Source: Bemisia tabaci (lineage: Eukaryota; Arthropoda; Insecta; Hemiptera; Aleyrodidae). Taken from it: a stretch of 64,000 bases of DNA. The translations under genes and the position numbers were made by a program. Shown one piece after another: positions 10,078 through 20,190 of this stretch. The stretch lies in the NCBI RefSeq assembly GCF_918797505.1, contig NC_092801.1, forward strand, positions 6,510,001-6,574,000, in the 5' to 3' direction. The stretch's first letter is position 1. The number at the start of each line of letters is the position of its first letter. The notes beneath the pieces were generated by a model. The model was not told where the DNA came from and ran no database searches. It worked only from the letters and a program-made list of their open reading frames with translations.

Positions 10078-11928
10078 CCTCTTGAAGAGCACACATTCGC
10101 CAAAATGTTGGGTAAATTTACCATGGTCTCCAACACTGGCAGTCACGATGTTTACAGTGATCTCTATTTGGTCACGACTTCAGAAATGTTTTACCTGGAG
10201 TCTCCTGGAGCGAACAAAGTTCTCTCCATCAACAGGGCCAGTCAAGAAATGAAAATCATGAGACGTGATGATTTCATGTCTGAAGTGGCGGAGTCTGGTA
10301 TTCGCAAGAAGATCTTTGGCATGATGGGCATTTGTAAACTGTTGGCCGGTCCATATCTCGTTGTTGTGACGGACGCTATTGAGGTCGGAGTAATCAATCA
10401 GCAAGCAATCTGGCAAATTGTCTCCACAGAACTTATCCTATTCCCTCGCTCTTTGTTGCATTTGAATGAGAAGCAGACCCGTTTGAACGAGATTTATGTA
10501 AGTATGATAGAAAATGTTTTGAATACCCCTCATCTATATTTCTCGTACTCTTACGATATAACTCACACAATGCAAAGCTTACATTTGATGTCCCACGAAA
10601 TCTCTAAGCAGACTATGTGGTCTATAGCGAACACAAAATTCTTATGGAACGAGCACTTGCTGAGTAATTTCTGTGATGTACCTGCTTATCATTCATTCTG
10701 TCTCCCTGTAATTCAAGGGTTTGTCTCCATCAAATCATGCACTTTGAATGGTGTTTCATTCAAGTGGTCAATTGTGTCCCGTAGGGCCACAGGGAGGGCA
10801 GGTACAAGACTATTCACTCGCGGAGTTGACGAACAAGGCAATGTTGCTAACTTTGTGGAAACTGAGCAAATCGTGGAATCGAATGGTGACCGATCTTCGT
10901 TTGTTCAGATTCGAGGTTCGATACCCTTGTTTTGGCAGCAATACCCCAACCTCAAGTACAAATCTCCTCCGAAGTTAATTCCTAATGAGAATCAGCTGTC
11001 GGCCTGTACGAAGCATTTTGAGGAGCTGATAAAAAATTACTACCGGCAAGTCATCGTTAACTTGATCGATCATAGAGGCTCCGAGGGTGAACTGGAGAAA
11101 GCTTACAAAGATATCATTACAGTCTTAGATAATAATCTAGTCAGGTATGAGTCTTTTGACTTCCACCATGAATGCCGGAAAATGCGATGGGACCGGCTTA
11201 GTATTTTAATCAATCGCCTTGGTCACGAGCAAGACGAGTTCGATGTATTTCTGCTCCGCCGAGATGGTGGGCAAGTCATTTTACAAGATGGTGCTTTCAG
11301 AACGAACTGCATTGATTGCCTTGACCGAACCAATGTAGTTCAGTCGATGCTAGCGAGGAGGAGCCTTACCAATGTCCTGCAGCGTCTCAATATCCTCAAA
11401 TCTGGCCAGTCAGTAGAAAGTCAAGCCGCCTTTGAATCTCTCTTCAAAAACGTTTGGGCAGACCATGCCGATATCATTTCGATCCAATACTCCGGCACTG
11501 GTGCTCTCAAAACCGATTTTACAAGGACTGGGAAGAGAACAAGGCAAGGCGCCTTGAGAGATGGTATCAACTCCATGACGCGATACTACAAGAATAATTT
11601 CAAGGATGGTTTCCGACAAGATGCCATTGACTTGTTTCATGGACGGTACATTGTAGATGAAGGTGAAGAGGTAACACATCCAAGTCCACTGAGCCAGCAG
11701 AAGGGGTGGAAATACTACACGTATCCATCGATCCTAGTCATTGCTTTTGCGATGTTCCTGGCCAATGTGATCACGCCAAACGAATATACAACGAGCACTT
11801 TACTTTACCTCCTGTTCTGGGGCTCGATGGTCGGTCTGACGCTGACAACAATCTTCTACAATGGTTATGAATACGTTGATGCTCCTAAGTTGCGTCCTTT
11901 AAACTTGAAGAAACTTCACCCTTTATGA
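10078..11928 (+). CDS. Sac1: Phosphatidylinositol-phosphate phosphatase Sac1 (SACM1L family), main coding exon
   Basis: An uninterrupted 616-codon frame encodes the Sac phosphatase domain and the C-terminal membrane anchor. Landmarks in a 622-residue model are FVETEQIV and RGSIPLFW in the Sac domain, KMRWDRLS, and the catalytic motif RTNCIDCLDRTN (CX5R; Cys 417, Arg 423), then TGALKTDFTRTGKRT. Two hydrophobic segments follow (about 553-575 and 578-602). Human SACM1L is 587 residues with the same layout. The enzyme removes phosphate chiefly from PI4P (also PI3P) at the ER and Golgi, keeping ER PI4P low for lipid exchange. The frame stays open upstream to about 10000 but without an ATG there. 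The first in-frame ATG of this exon is at 10105 (context CCAAAATGT), giving 607 residues. Residues coded before 10078 overlap a pyrimidine tract and acceptor and are probably intronic. No intron interrupts the domain. Confidence 0.95.
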   Translation, partial: PLEEHTFAKMLGKFTMVSNTGSHDVYSDLYLVTTSEMFYLESPGANKVLSINRASQEMKIMRRDDFMSEVAESGIRKKIFGMMGICKLLAGPYLVVVTDAIEVGVINQQAIWQIVSTELILFPRSLLHLNEKQTRLNEIYVSMIENVLNTPHLYFSYSYDITHTMQSLHLMSHEISKQTMWSIANTKFLWNEHLLSNFCDVPAYHSFCLPVIQGFVSIKSCTLNGVSFKWSIVSRRATGRAGTRLFTRGVDEQGNVANFVETEQIVESNGDRSSFVQIRGSIPLFWQQYPNLKYKSPPKLIPNENQLSACTKHFEELIKNYYRQVIVNLIDHRGSEGELEKAYKDIITVLDNNLVRYESFDFHHECRKMRWDRLSILINRLGHEQDEFDVFLLRRDGGQVILQDGAFRTNCIDCLDRTNVVQSMLARRSLTNVLQRLNILKSGQSVESQAAFESLFKNVWADHADIISIQYSGTGALKTDFTRTGKRTRQGALRDGINSMTRYYKNNFKDGFRQDAIDLFHGRYIVDEGEEVTHPSPLSQQKGWKYYTYPSILVIAFAMFLANVITPNEYTTSTLLYLLFWGSMVGLTLTTIFYNGYEYVDAPKLRPLNLKKLHPL

Positions 11929-12382
11929 AAGCAGACGAATACATTGTTTAGCAGCATTTCAAGGGCGTTTGTGCCCCCATTCCATTGCTTTCGTGTATTC
12001 AATGTTATCGGTTATTGAAGGGTGAAGAGTTGCCATTATTAAGAAAAGATGACTGAGTTTGATTGTTCTAGCTCTAAAATTAATGCAATATACTTTTGGC
12101 TGTCTGAGGTTTTTAGAAGAAAAATTATTTATTTTGGAAAGGTGACTGTAAAATATCATTGGTACCTCATTAAATACTTGCCCAGGGTCTTGAAAGCCAA
12201 GGATCTTAAAAGTTAAATTACTGCTTGATATTGATGAGCTTGCCTACTAGATTACTTATCGTAGAAAATAATGCTAACAAAGGAATTTGGGTTTTTCTCA
12301 AGGTTTTTCCTTGACCGTGTTCATTATACTGCACCGCCGGGTATAAACCTGCATGAAAATTTAATCATTGTCGAATGTCTCC

Positions 12383-12388
12383 AATAAA
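12383..12388 (+). terminator. Probable poly(A) signal of Sac1
   Basis: AATAAA lies 455 nt after the Sac1 stop codon and is followed by T-rich sequence. Other A/T-rich sites further on could also serve, so the 3' end is only approximate. Confidence 0.45.
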
Positions 12389-14478
12389 ATCCATTTTTCT
12401 CCTCGAACTTACGAATAGTTTGGCTTGAAATGTCCAGATACGATACACTAAATCATGGATAGAACTTGTCGAAAATTCCCCGATACACTCCCGATTTTTC
12501 CAGAAAAATCATATCAGAGCAGAGAACTTTTTGCAATCCATAATGTTCACACATTTTTGTTTCTTAGCCCGGAAAATTGCCCTAAAAACTGGATAGGGCC
12601 ATTGACATCATTTTTATTTCAGGTCAAATTTTCCAGTCTCTCATCAAATTTGTCATACTGTACCTATTTTACGGTAGGTATTCCTTTCCTATGATGTGCT
12701 TTTCCCAACATGCAGTTTTACAATAGTGCCAGAAAATTTAGAATCAAGTGTATGTATGATCCAAGAGTTCAGATGGATGGAGCTGCAGCTATTTATTTAC
12801 CTCGGACAGTTCATTAAAGAAATTAAAGGATCAGAAATAGGAGGAAATTTGGTATTTTAATTTTAAGTTATTAAGTTACTGTTGCAGTTTAGAGAGACAT
12901 GCAAGTATAGAAAAACAGTTTTAAAAGGCGAATGAAGTATTGTGTATATCATTAAATCAGTTAAAAGTTTTATCACTTTGTTTTCTTCAGATGTTTAATT
13001 TTCAATTTTAAAATTTTTTGTTTTAACTCATGTTTGTTTAGAAATTCAGAAACTTAGTACTTATATTTAGTTTAATAATCACTTTTACCGGTGTATGTTA
13101 TTAATTTAAACATTAAATTTGTGCAAATCAAGTGGCCAATAAGTGTTGGTCTATCTTCTCAGAATTTCTGGTTTCTGAAAATTTTAAGTAATGATTGATT
13201 TATTGTAATTCACCTTAAAATCAAAACCATTAGTCATATGCTGTTTGCTGTTCAGAAATCTTTAAAAGGGAATTATTTCCAGCTCTCAATGATTTCACAT
13301 CATTCTCTCTTTTGTTTTTATTAACAATTTTAATATTTCATATTGATCGTTTGATGATTCATTGATAATCAATTCCGTAGGTAATCTTTCTCCTATTCTC
13401 ATCCAAATTATTCATTGTATTTTTTTTTTGGTTTATTTTGCTCTTTGGTACTGGTAGGTTCATCTCACATTCATCCTTGAACATAAATATGGTATAACTG
13501 TAAACTAAAAGCATACTATGTAGGAGAGGAATGTTACCCTTTGAGTATTAAAACCAAACCTCAAAGGAAGGACCTTCAAGAATAATGGTTCAGGAAGCAC
13601 AACGAAAAAATCTCAATTTTTGAAAAACTACCTAGTTTTATCAATTAAGTACTTTTTTTTTATCCCTCAAATTCTTAGCGAATTTCTCCGAAAATGATGT
13701 CAGTTTCTCAGATAGTATCTTAAAATTGTCTCGTCTGTGGTCTCCGAATTAGATAGTTATACTCATTCATTAAAGAAAATACTTAAGTTATTTTACTAGT
13801 GGCACTTCAAAGTGTTTGAACTTATACTTGTTTTTAAAGTAGTTTAAGCACTTGAATACTGTCCACACACTACACAGAGAATCTATGATGCAAATGTGTT
13901 TTCAGCATTAAAAGTACCTATTTCTTCGCCCCCTGTAGTCTTTGTGAACCTTTTCAAACAAAAATGTCAAGCTTTAAATAGGTAGCACATAACTTTTGGG
14001 CAAAGCAATTTCCTTACTCAGTTGTATTTTAGTGCTATGTTTACAACAAGTAATTTTATCATTAATTGTTACTTCAGAAGAACTCATTACAGCTTTGTCT
14101 ACATCTACACCATGTTATCTTGTTTAAACTAAGTTGTTTCTCTCTGTTCCAGAATAAGTAAATATATTTATTTGTATTTTATTTCTGTAGATGTTATTTT
14201 CATTGCCCTTAGTTCACAGAAACTCAACATAGAGCACAATAGTGGAAAATGGAACTATTTGTATAAACAACGAATTAAAATTAGTGAAAATTGATACAAT
14301 TTTAATGCACCCATACTCCTGTAGTTTAAAAAAAAGTTTTTAATGAGGTATGTGTGCATTAAATTTTTTCGTTTTTCCAAATAGGGGTTTGCACACTAGA
14401 GCCCAGAAACGTCGCTTTTCCGAGAATTTCGGGACTCAAAACGCCCAAAAACATCAAATCCAAATGGAGTTATATATG
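12389..14478. other. No gene seen; AT-rich intron sequence
   Basis: This is TGF-beta intron DNA downstream of Sac1. It has many A/T runs and no long frame or recognisable repeat ends. Part could be an extended Sac1 3' UTR. Confidence 0.45.
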
Positions 14479-14732
14479 CTGCCGTGCAACACGAAAACGC
14501 CGTAAACGCCATTTTATATTTTTATTTTTCGGAAACAACGTTCATAACAGAAAAACTTGTGTACCTTGGGACAAATATTTACCCATACAGAATTCTTCGC
14601 AAATACTATCAAGAACTTAACTTGAAAATTTGAGGTGCATGGGTCAAACAGTTTTTATGTTATAAAGTGTTAAGTTCCAAAAAACGAGGGAAAATCTTGA
14701 TGGATTAACGGCGTTCTTGCTCAGCACGGCAG
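14479..14732. mobile_element. Family C MITE, inverted relative to the copy at 8454
   Basis: Left end CTGCCGTGCAACACGAAAAC, followed by GCCGTAAACGCC; right end GGCGTTCTTGCTCAGCACGG, followed by CAG. 254 bp, no coding capacity. Confidence 0.8.
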
Positions 14733-15125
14733 TATGGCGGTTGGAAGTTTGCAGCTCAAAAAACGTAGTCTCGAGAGCAGGGCGTAAAAAGCCTTTTAAA
14801 ATTCGAATCTGCTATTTCAGTAAATAAAATTGCCAAATAGGTAGCTGGTAATACAACTTCACACTTTGTATCGGCACGAAAATTAACTTGAAATTCTCGC
14901 AACTTATTCTTTAGGTCAGAGAGTTTTCCGCCGAAATCCTTGAGTCGGTTTGTAGTCCCTACTGGACAAAAATCGCTGTAAATTGAAAACTATCTCTATG
15001 AACTTGTTTTTTTTTTCTTTGGCTCCTTTTGTTAACAGAGCTCTTGATCTTTCTACACATGCCGTGAAATTTTAACTTGCAGGCTCCTAGTTACAGCTCA
15101 CAAAATTAACAAAACGATCGAGTTC

Positions 15126-15282
15126 CATAGGCGGATCCAGTAAGGCAATGCCGGATTTCCTTCATTTAAACCTATGTTAAACAATCGATTCTTGTCGGAG
15201 CACCTGGCCCCTCCGGATATCGATACATTTCCATAGGTTTAAATGGAGAAAAAAACAGTGTTGTCAATTTGCTGGATCCGCG
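15126..15282. mobile_element. Family W TIR element, copy 1
   Basis: Ends are GGCGGATCCAG at the left and CTGGATCCGC at the right. Inside are the inverted pair CATTTAAACCTATG / CATAGGTTTAAATG and an ATCGATTC core shared with family D. GAGTTC occurs on both flanks, a possible partial target duplication. Confidence 0.65.
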
Positions 15283-15313
15283 AGTTCTCCAAAGCGCAGG
15301 CCTAGGTAAGGCT

Positions 15314-15475
15314 CATTGGCGGATCCAGCAAATTGGCAACATTGTTTTTCTCCATTTAAACCTATGGACATGTATCGATTCTTGGAGGGACCAGGTGCTC
15401 TATCAAGAATCGATTGTTTAACGTAGGTTTAAACGGAGCAAATCCGGCGTTGCCAAATTGCTGGGTCCGCCTCTG
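15314..15475. mobile_element. Family W TIR element, copy 2
   Basis: Starts CATTGGCGGATCCAGCAAAT and ends ATTGCTGGGTCCGCCTCTG. Flanks GTAAGGCT and GCAAGACT agree at 6 of 8 bases, suggesting an old 8-bp hAT-type target duplication. It lies 31 bp from copy 1. Confidence 0.65.
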
Positions 15476-15894
15476 GCAAGACTGACACGAAGTGTAAGTG
15501 AACTCGACGACGATTCGGAAGAAAAAGAACAAATGATTGATAAAGCCTCGTAAACTGTTACGATGAAAGCACTGATACCGATGATCCTAAAATAGCTCAT
15601 CTGAACTTGAAATAGCAACAAGGTTGAAAACAGCAGGCAACACGGACATGCTCCAGGGATCGCCTTCGAAACTTCACTTATGCAACCCCGCCTGCACGTG
15701 CAGCTAATCACGCCTTACATTGTAGAGCGATCTGATTTCGTGGTGAGCTGTGCGCGTTTGAGACAATGAATGTAGACGAGGTTTCTCTACACTGCGCGGG
15801 GCTAAAGAGGCTTGCCCTTATCTCCGCCCCACAGTGAGTATTGAAGTCAAGATGCGGAAATTAAATTAATGCTACTTTAAAAATTACATATTAA

Positions 15895-16314
15895 GGGTGG
15901 TTTCACGATAACTGGAATAGTTTTGTCGCCGTAACAGACAACACATTATTCGGTTATATTTTTAGTAGAAATGATGATCAATCGAATTTTTTCGCATTAA
16001 TCTTCAAAGAGTTACGTATTATAACGCTTTTCAAAGATTTATCGCTCTACTTTTCAATTTTAATACATAAATGGCTGAAAATGTGCTGTCTGTTACGCGG
16101 TAAAAAGTCAGCGTAACAGACAGCACATTTTCGGACATTTATATATTAAAATTGAAAATTAGAGCGACAAATCTTTGAAAAGCGTTATAATACGCAACCA
16201 CGTGTAGAATAATGCAAAAAAATTCGAGTGATTATCATTTCTACTAAAAATATGACCGAAAAATGTGTTGTCTGTTACGGCGACAAAACTATTCCAGTTA
16301 TCGTGAAACCACCC
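15895..16314. mobile_element. Family U long palindromic MITE
   Basis: A 420-bp near-perfect palindrome starting GGGTGGTTTCACGATAACTG and ending with its complement. Inner arms carry CGTAACAGACA blocks in mirrored order. Flanks are TTAA (left) and TCAA (right), consistent with a decayed TTAA target site. It lies in the last TGF-beta intron. Confidence 0.75.
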
Positions 16315-16322
16315 TCAAGAAG

Positions 16323-16626
16323 CAGGGCCGGATTTACCAATAGGCTACATATAGGCTATAGCCTAGGGCGCAACATTTTGAGGGGCGCAAAATTTTTGAG
16401 AATTTACTAAAAAACGTGACTTATTATAAAATGTCTACGTTTCGGTTGACAAAGGTGTTTTTTTAAAGATGAATTTGAACATTTACCGGACACCTAACAT
16501 CCTCCTTCTGATCTGGAGGGGAGCCGTCTGGGAGGGCGACCCCCCCCCCCCCCCACGAGCGCGCCTACTATTAGGGGCGCCACCTTAAGTTTAGCCTAGG
16601 GCGCTAAAAATGTAAATCCGGCCCTG
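16323..16626. mobile_element. Family V hAT-type MITE with 8-bp target duplication
   Basis: 304 bp, starting CAGGGCCGGATTTACCAATA and ending AAATCCGGCCCTG. A perfect 8-bp direct repeat TCAAGAAG flanks it (16315-16322 and 16627-16634). The CAGGG terminus and 8-bp duplication are diagnostic of hAT elements. It contains a long C run and no transposase. Confidence 0.9.
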
Positions 16627-16660
16627 TCAAGAAGAAAGGTTTGGGGTGGGTTTTGCTGAC

Positions 16661-16864
16661 CTGGACGATGGTGGTATAGTGAGAACCACTGACAGTGAGA
16701 GAGGTGGCTTCCGAGCAAGATCCCTTGCAGAAGTAGGCTTGGTACCCGTTCGGGTAGATGATCCAATTACTCCAGCCGATGTCCTTGAAGGAGAGATACA
16801 GCCCCTCCCGGCAGCATTCCTTGATCCCCGGAGCACAACTTACGTTTCGTTTCAGCCTCCGCGT
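16661..16864 (-). CDS. Activin/inhibin-beta-like TGF-beta ligand, exon with furin site and N-terminal half of mature domain
   Basis: On the minus strand an acceptor (TTGTGGTTTCAG) precedes 68 codons ending at CAG|GTCAGC. The peptide starts TRRLKR, a dibasic RXXR convertase site, then NVSCAPGIKECCREGLYLSF, KDIGWSNWIIYPNGYQAYFC and KGSC...SHYTTIVQ. GW..WII.P.GY.AY.C.G.C is the signature of the TGF-beta mature domain. With the terminal exon the mature chain is 115 residues with nine cysteines, including the extra N-terminal Cys and CC pair typical of the activin/TGF-beta/myostatin group rather than BMPs. Both splice junctions are phase 0. Assignment among activin-beta, dawdle and maverick types needs a tree, so no symbol is given. 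Confidence 0.94.
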
Positions 16865-16930
16865 CTGAAACCACAACGAAAAACATTGTCCCGTTTAATC
16901 TGAAGTTGAAACTCTTTTTATCGGCTGCAT

Positions 16931-17271
16931 TATGTTTGATGATATTACCTTTCTCCCGATCACTTGTTATCAAATTCTAGGCGATAGCTCTTTCGAACAC
17001 TTCATCATCAGGCCAACTTGGATTTGGTCAACATTAAAAGTCACATTGTATATCATTAAAATTTACTAAAATTTATTAAAAACACTATTCAACACTATTA
17101 AAACACTATATTTTATATAGTGTTTTTAATAAATTTTAGTAAATTTTAATAATATACAATGTGACTTTTAGTGTTTACCAAATCCAAGGCCGGATGATGA
17201 AGTGTTCGAAATAGCTATCGCCTAGAATTTGATAACAAGTGATCGGGAAAAAGGTAATATCATCAAACATT
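16931..17271. mobile_element. Palindromic element T in the TGF-beta intron
   Basis: The left arm TGTTTGATGATATTACCTTT and the right arm AAAGGTAATATCATCAAACA are inverted copies that extend, with small indels, for over 150 bp towards an AT-rich centre near 17105. A 17-bp direct repeat including ACATTGTCCCGTTTA occurs at 16881-16897 and again at the right edge (17265-17281). Confidence 0.75.
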
Positions 17272-17283
17272 GTCCCGTTTATT

Positions 17284-17984
17284 ACTTAGAAAGGAACTCC
17301 GAGCAGCACAGATTGCAGTGAATTGCAATTGATCAGTTGCGCTGCTCACAAAATCGTGTTTCGATGCTTGATTCTCGCAGATTAGCCGAAAATAATAAGA
17401 TCTGTCCGGAGAGCGACTTCCTACGTTCAGTTTTAAATCGGCGTTTTGTGACCTTGACATTAAATTATGTAAAAATGTTGCAATTTCATGGTTAAAAAAA
17501 AAAAAATTCAATTTTATTGCAACAAATCGCAATTTTATCTCAATATTTTCAATGCATATTGCTATTTGGAGAGTTTAGTTGCACCCCGAGACTGCGGTCT
17601 TAAGGGTGATGGTTATCTGAGTACGCTCCACTTTTTCAAAAAAAAAAAGTAACCAAAAGTTCAAAGTTCCTTGGAATTTATTCGGGTGGATATTTTTGAA
17701 CAAGCCGAATAATTGTCAGAATACTTCAAGAAAAACAGCCAGTTTGTGTCCTGGAATGCGAATAAGACCCTTCCGGAGTTTTGCAATGTCGCAAGCAAAG
17801 TATATGTATCTCTCGACTTTAGCCATCGATATATTTCTGAAATTTTCTTTCTACTTACTTTTAGAAAAAGACTCATTGGTAACGATTTGGCAGTGCATGT
17901 AGAAGACCAAACAAAGTAAAACATAAAGTTTAGGTTTGAAAACAAACAAATGGTAAAAAATAAAGCATAATAATAGGAACTTTG
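17284..17984. other. No gene seen; intron sequence
   Basis: This is TGF-beta intron DNA with A runs near 17495 and 17640. Several overlapping open frames on both strands around 17660-18035 are AT-rich and show no family signature. Confidence 0.45.
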
Positions 17985-18540
17985 CAAAACAATATTCAGG
18001 ATAGCGGAACTTGGCTGTTTTGAAAACGCCTTCAAATGCGGCGTGATACCTCACGCATTCCGGAGAGTTCAAATAGTTGTATCACTGCGCCTTACAAATG
18101 CGACGGAAGATTACAATCGAAATAGCCTTATACATGCTGGCTTTATCGATTTCCTGTGACATTTTTGCAGTGGTGAATGCATAGCTGAAGTTGCATCCGA
18201 AGAAGCATCCGGAATTGTATTCAGCAAAAGGGTGGTTTTTTATACGAGGATTAAAAATAAACAAGTGGTACGGAATTTAACAAAAGAATATGAACTATGC
18301 AAAACGATAATGCGGATAGCGGAACTCGGCTGTTTTGAAAACGCCTTCAAAGCGGCGTGATACCTCACGCATTCCGGAGAGTTCAAATAGTTGTATCATT
18401 GCGCCGTAAGAATGTGACGGAAGATTTACAATCGAAATAGCCTCCGTGCACGCTGGCCTTGTCGATTTCCTTTGACACTTTTGCAGTGGTGAATGCATAG
18501 CTGAAGTGCGCTCCAGCTAGAATTGTATTTAGCAAATGGG
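17985..18540 (+). repeat. Two-copy tandem duplication, period ~315 bp
   Basis: ATAGCGGAACT...GGCTGTTTTGAAAACGCCTT, the CTCACGCATTCCGGAGAGTT block and GTGGTGAATGCATAGCTGAA occur at about 18001-18210 and again at about 18316-18510, in the same order and orientation. Confidence 0.8.
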
Positions 18541-18718
18541 TGGAAATTTGAACCGTATAAAATTAATGCTGGTTCAATGAAAAGAAAACAGAACGAACGA
18601 AAACATCGCGTCAAAATTTTTCGTGATTTTATTTTAAATCGTTCCGGAAATTTCGAAACTTCTAAAAAACTGTGTGCCGCTTATTCTTCTTCTTTTTTTA
18701 ATCATTTTCTGAGGGTAT

Positions 18719-18893
18719 GGATTCGATCGACAGGAATCGGTCGAAAAATAATAACGTGAACCGATTTACGTGATTCGATCGGAAAATAAGAACGTGGACC
18801 GATTTACGTGATTTGATCGACAATAACCTGTGGATCGATCGACAGATCCGTAAATCGATCAACATCCCCGTGAATTGATCGAATCACGTCGAC
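18719..18893. repeat. GATCGA-rich degenerate repeat with partial dyad symmetry
   Basis: GATTCGATCG, CGATTTACGTGATT and GATCGACA units recur at irregular spacing on both strands. Two nearly identical ACGTG(A/G)ACCGATTTACGTG blocks lie about 40 bp apart. It has no coding capacity. Confidence 0.5.
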
Positions 18894-18937
18894 ACCGGTT
18901 TTCTAATCATTTGCCGTCGGTCCACTTCGATCGATTC

Positions 18938-19097
18938 CAGTGGCGTGGCGTGCTTTGCGATATATCGATTGTAATGCCATTTAAACCTATGGACAAGGAT
19001 CGAAGGGTGTTCGCTGCGAACACCTTAATAATCGATTCTTTAACATAGGTTTAAATGGCATAACAATCGATATATCGCAATTCACGCCACGCCACTG
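18938..19097. mobile_element. Family D hAT-like MITE
   Basis: 160 bp, starting CAGTGGCGTGGCGTG and ending CACGCCACGCCACTG. Inner mirrored blocks are GATATATCGATT, CCATTTAAACCTATG and a GTGTTCGCTGCGAACACC core. This copy lacks a clear 8-bp flanking duplication and adjoins a G/P fragment on its right. Confidence 0.85.
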
Positions 19098-19400
19098 CAG
19101 TCGATGGCGCAACACGACAAAGCGGCGACACAGGGTCGATGTCATTTCAATAATTCAGTACTTTTTCAGTACCTCTGTTAACGAAATTCGAAAAATTTCA
19201 GGAATTTGAATTTCTCGCTCAAATTAAGACGAAAATGACAATAATTCTGGACCTTCCGCAGTATTTCTTCACTTTTACAGTACTTCCGGACTTGCCTTAA
19301 AAAATCGGTACCATTTCCAGAAATTCTGGACTTGTACACACCCTGGGATAGTAAGATATTCAGTACAGATTTCAAGCTATAAAGTCGGATTTTTTCGACT
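19098..19400. repeat. Joined G and P fragments (inverted copy of 29165-29490)
   Basis: CAGTCGATGGCGCAACACGA, then CAAAGCGGCGACA and TCATTTCAATA, is one arm of family G. It is followed by family P sequence in reverse (CAGTACTTTTTCAGTACC ... GGACTTGTACACACCCTGGG) and a flank ending CTATAAAGTCGGATTTTTTC. The same junctions occur in inverted orientation at 29165-29490. Confidence 0.75.
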
Positions 19401-19407
19401 GTTATGC

Positions 19408-19550
19408 CAGTATCGATTGTTATGCCATTTAAACCTATGGAAAAGGATCGATAAACAGGGTGTTCGCAGCGAACACCTTAATAATCGATTCTTTACCATA
19501 GGTTTAAATGGAGTAACAATCGATACATCGCAATTCACGCCACGCCACTG
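19408..19550. mobile_element. Family D MITE, left end truncated
   Basis: TATCGATTGTTATGCCATTT to CACGCCACGCCACTG, with the TTCGCAGCGAA centre. The first ~17 bp of the element are missing. Confidence 0.8.
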
Positions 19551-19613
19551 ATAGATTCATGCCGATCAAATCCATACCCTCCGACATTTTCACCCAACCA
19601 TCTCATATACCCC

Positions 19614-20158
19614 CTGCCGTGCTAAGGAAAACCGCCGTATGAGCCATTAGGCGTTGCCAACTCTCCTTTAAAAAAAAACTAATGAGTTTTCAGGAGAATT
19701 TGTGAATATTTCTCCTCCGATTTTTCAGAGGATTTTGGTCGAAATTTGATAAAAAAAAAAAAAAATAAAATAAAAAAAAATAAAAGTCTGAAAATGTCGA
19801 GGATAATAGGATTGCATTTTGCTAAAAGGAACCACTAGCATTGCAATGATGCTAAGATTGTGCAATTTCATCTTTTGCAATAAAATTGCGGAAATCGTGA
19901 AAAACTATGAAATTCAGGTGGTAATTTTTGTCTTAAATTTACAGTTTTTAGCGGATAAAATAGAAACTATGCATGAATAATCGGGTTTTTCCTCCGAGAC
20001 AAAAGAAGTTGCACAATCATAGCAACATTGCAATGGTAGTGGTTCCTTTTTGCAAAATGCAATCCAATTATTTATAACTTTCATCCAAAATGATAATTTC
20101 TGAGAGGAAATTTGGCAACACTCAAATGCTCTTACGGCGTTTCTCCTTAGCACGGCAG
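19614..20158. mobile_element. Family A MITE, long (545 bp) version next to a splice donor
   Basis: Intact ends: CTGCCGTGCTAAGGAAAACC and CTTAGCACGGCAG. The inside is twice as long as other copies and carries an A-rich run and internal inverted copies of GTTCCTTTTTGCAAAATGCA-type sequence (19805-19830 versus 20040-20060), perhaps a second element. It ends 32 bp from the donor of the TGF-beta exon at 20191. Confidence 0.75.
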
Positions 20159-20190
20159 CCCTGGTAGTGTGACCAACATTGAAATCTTAC

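Larger units (their letters stand above)
8351..16660 (-). other. Last intron of the TGF-beta ligand gene, hosting the Sac1 gene
   Basis: The intron runs from the CAG|GTCAGC donor next to 16661 down to the TGTTGCAG acceptor next to 8350 on the minus strand, 8310 bp, phase 0. It contains a whole Sac1 phosphatase gene on the opposite strand, plus family C, A, W, U and V elements. The U/V pair begins only about 26-35 bp from the donor exon edge. Confidence 0.85.

Noticed and set aside
15418..15711. Minus-strand frame with GACPCC, first considered as the terminal TGF-beta exon
   Set aside because: It lacks the final CxC, has no good acceptor in the right phase, and a clear terminal exon exists at 8189-8350.
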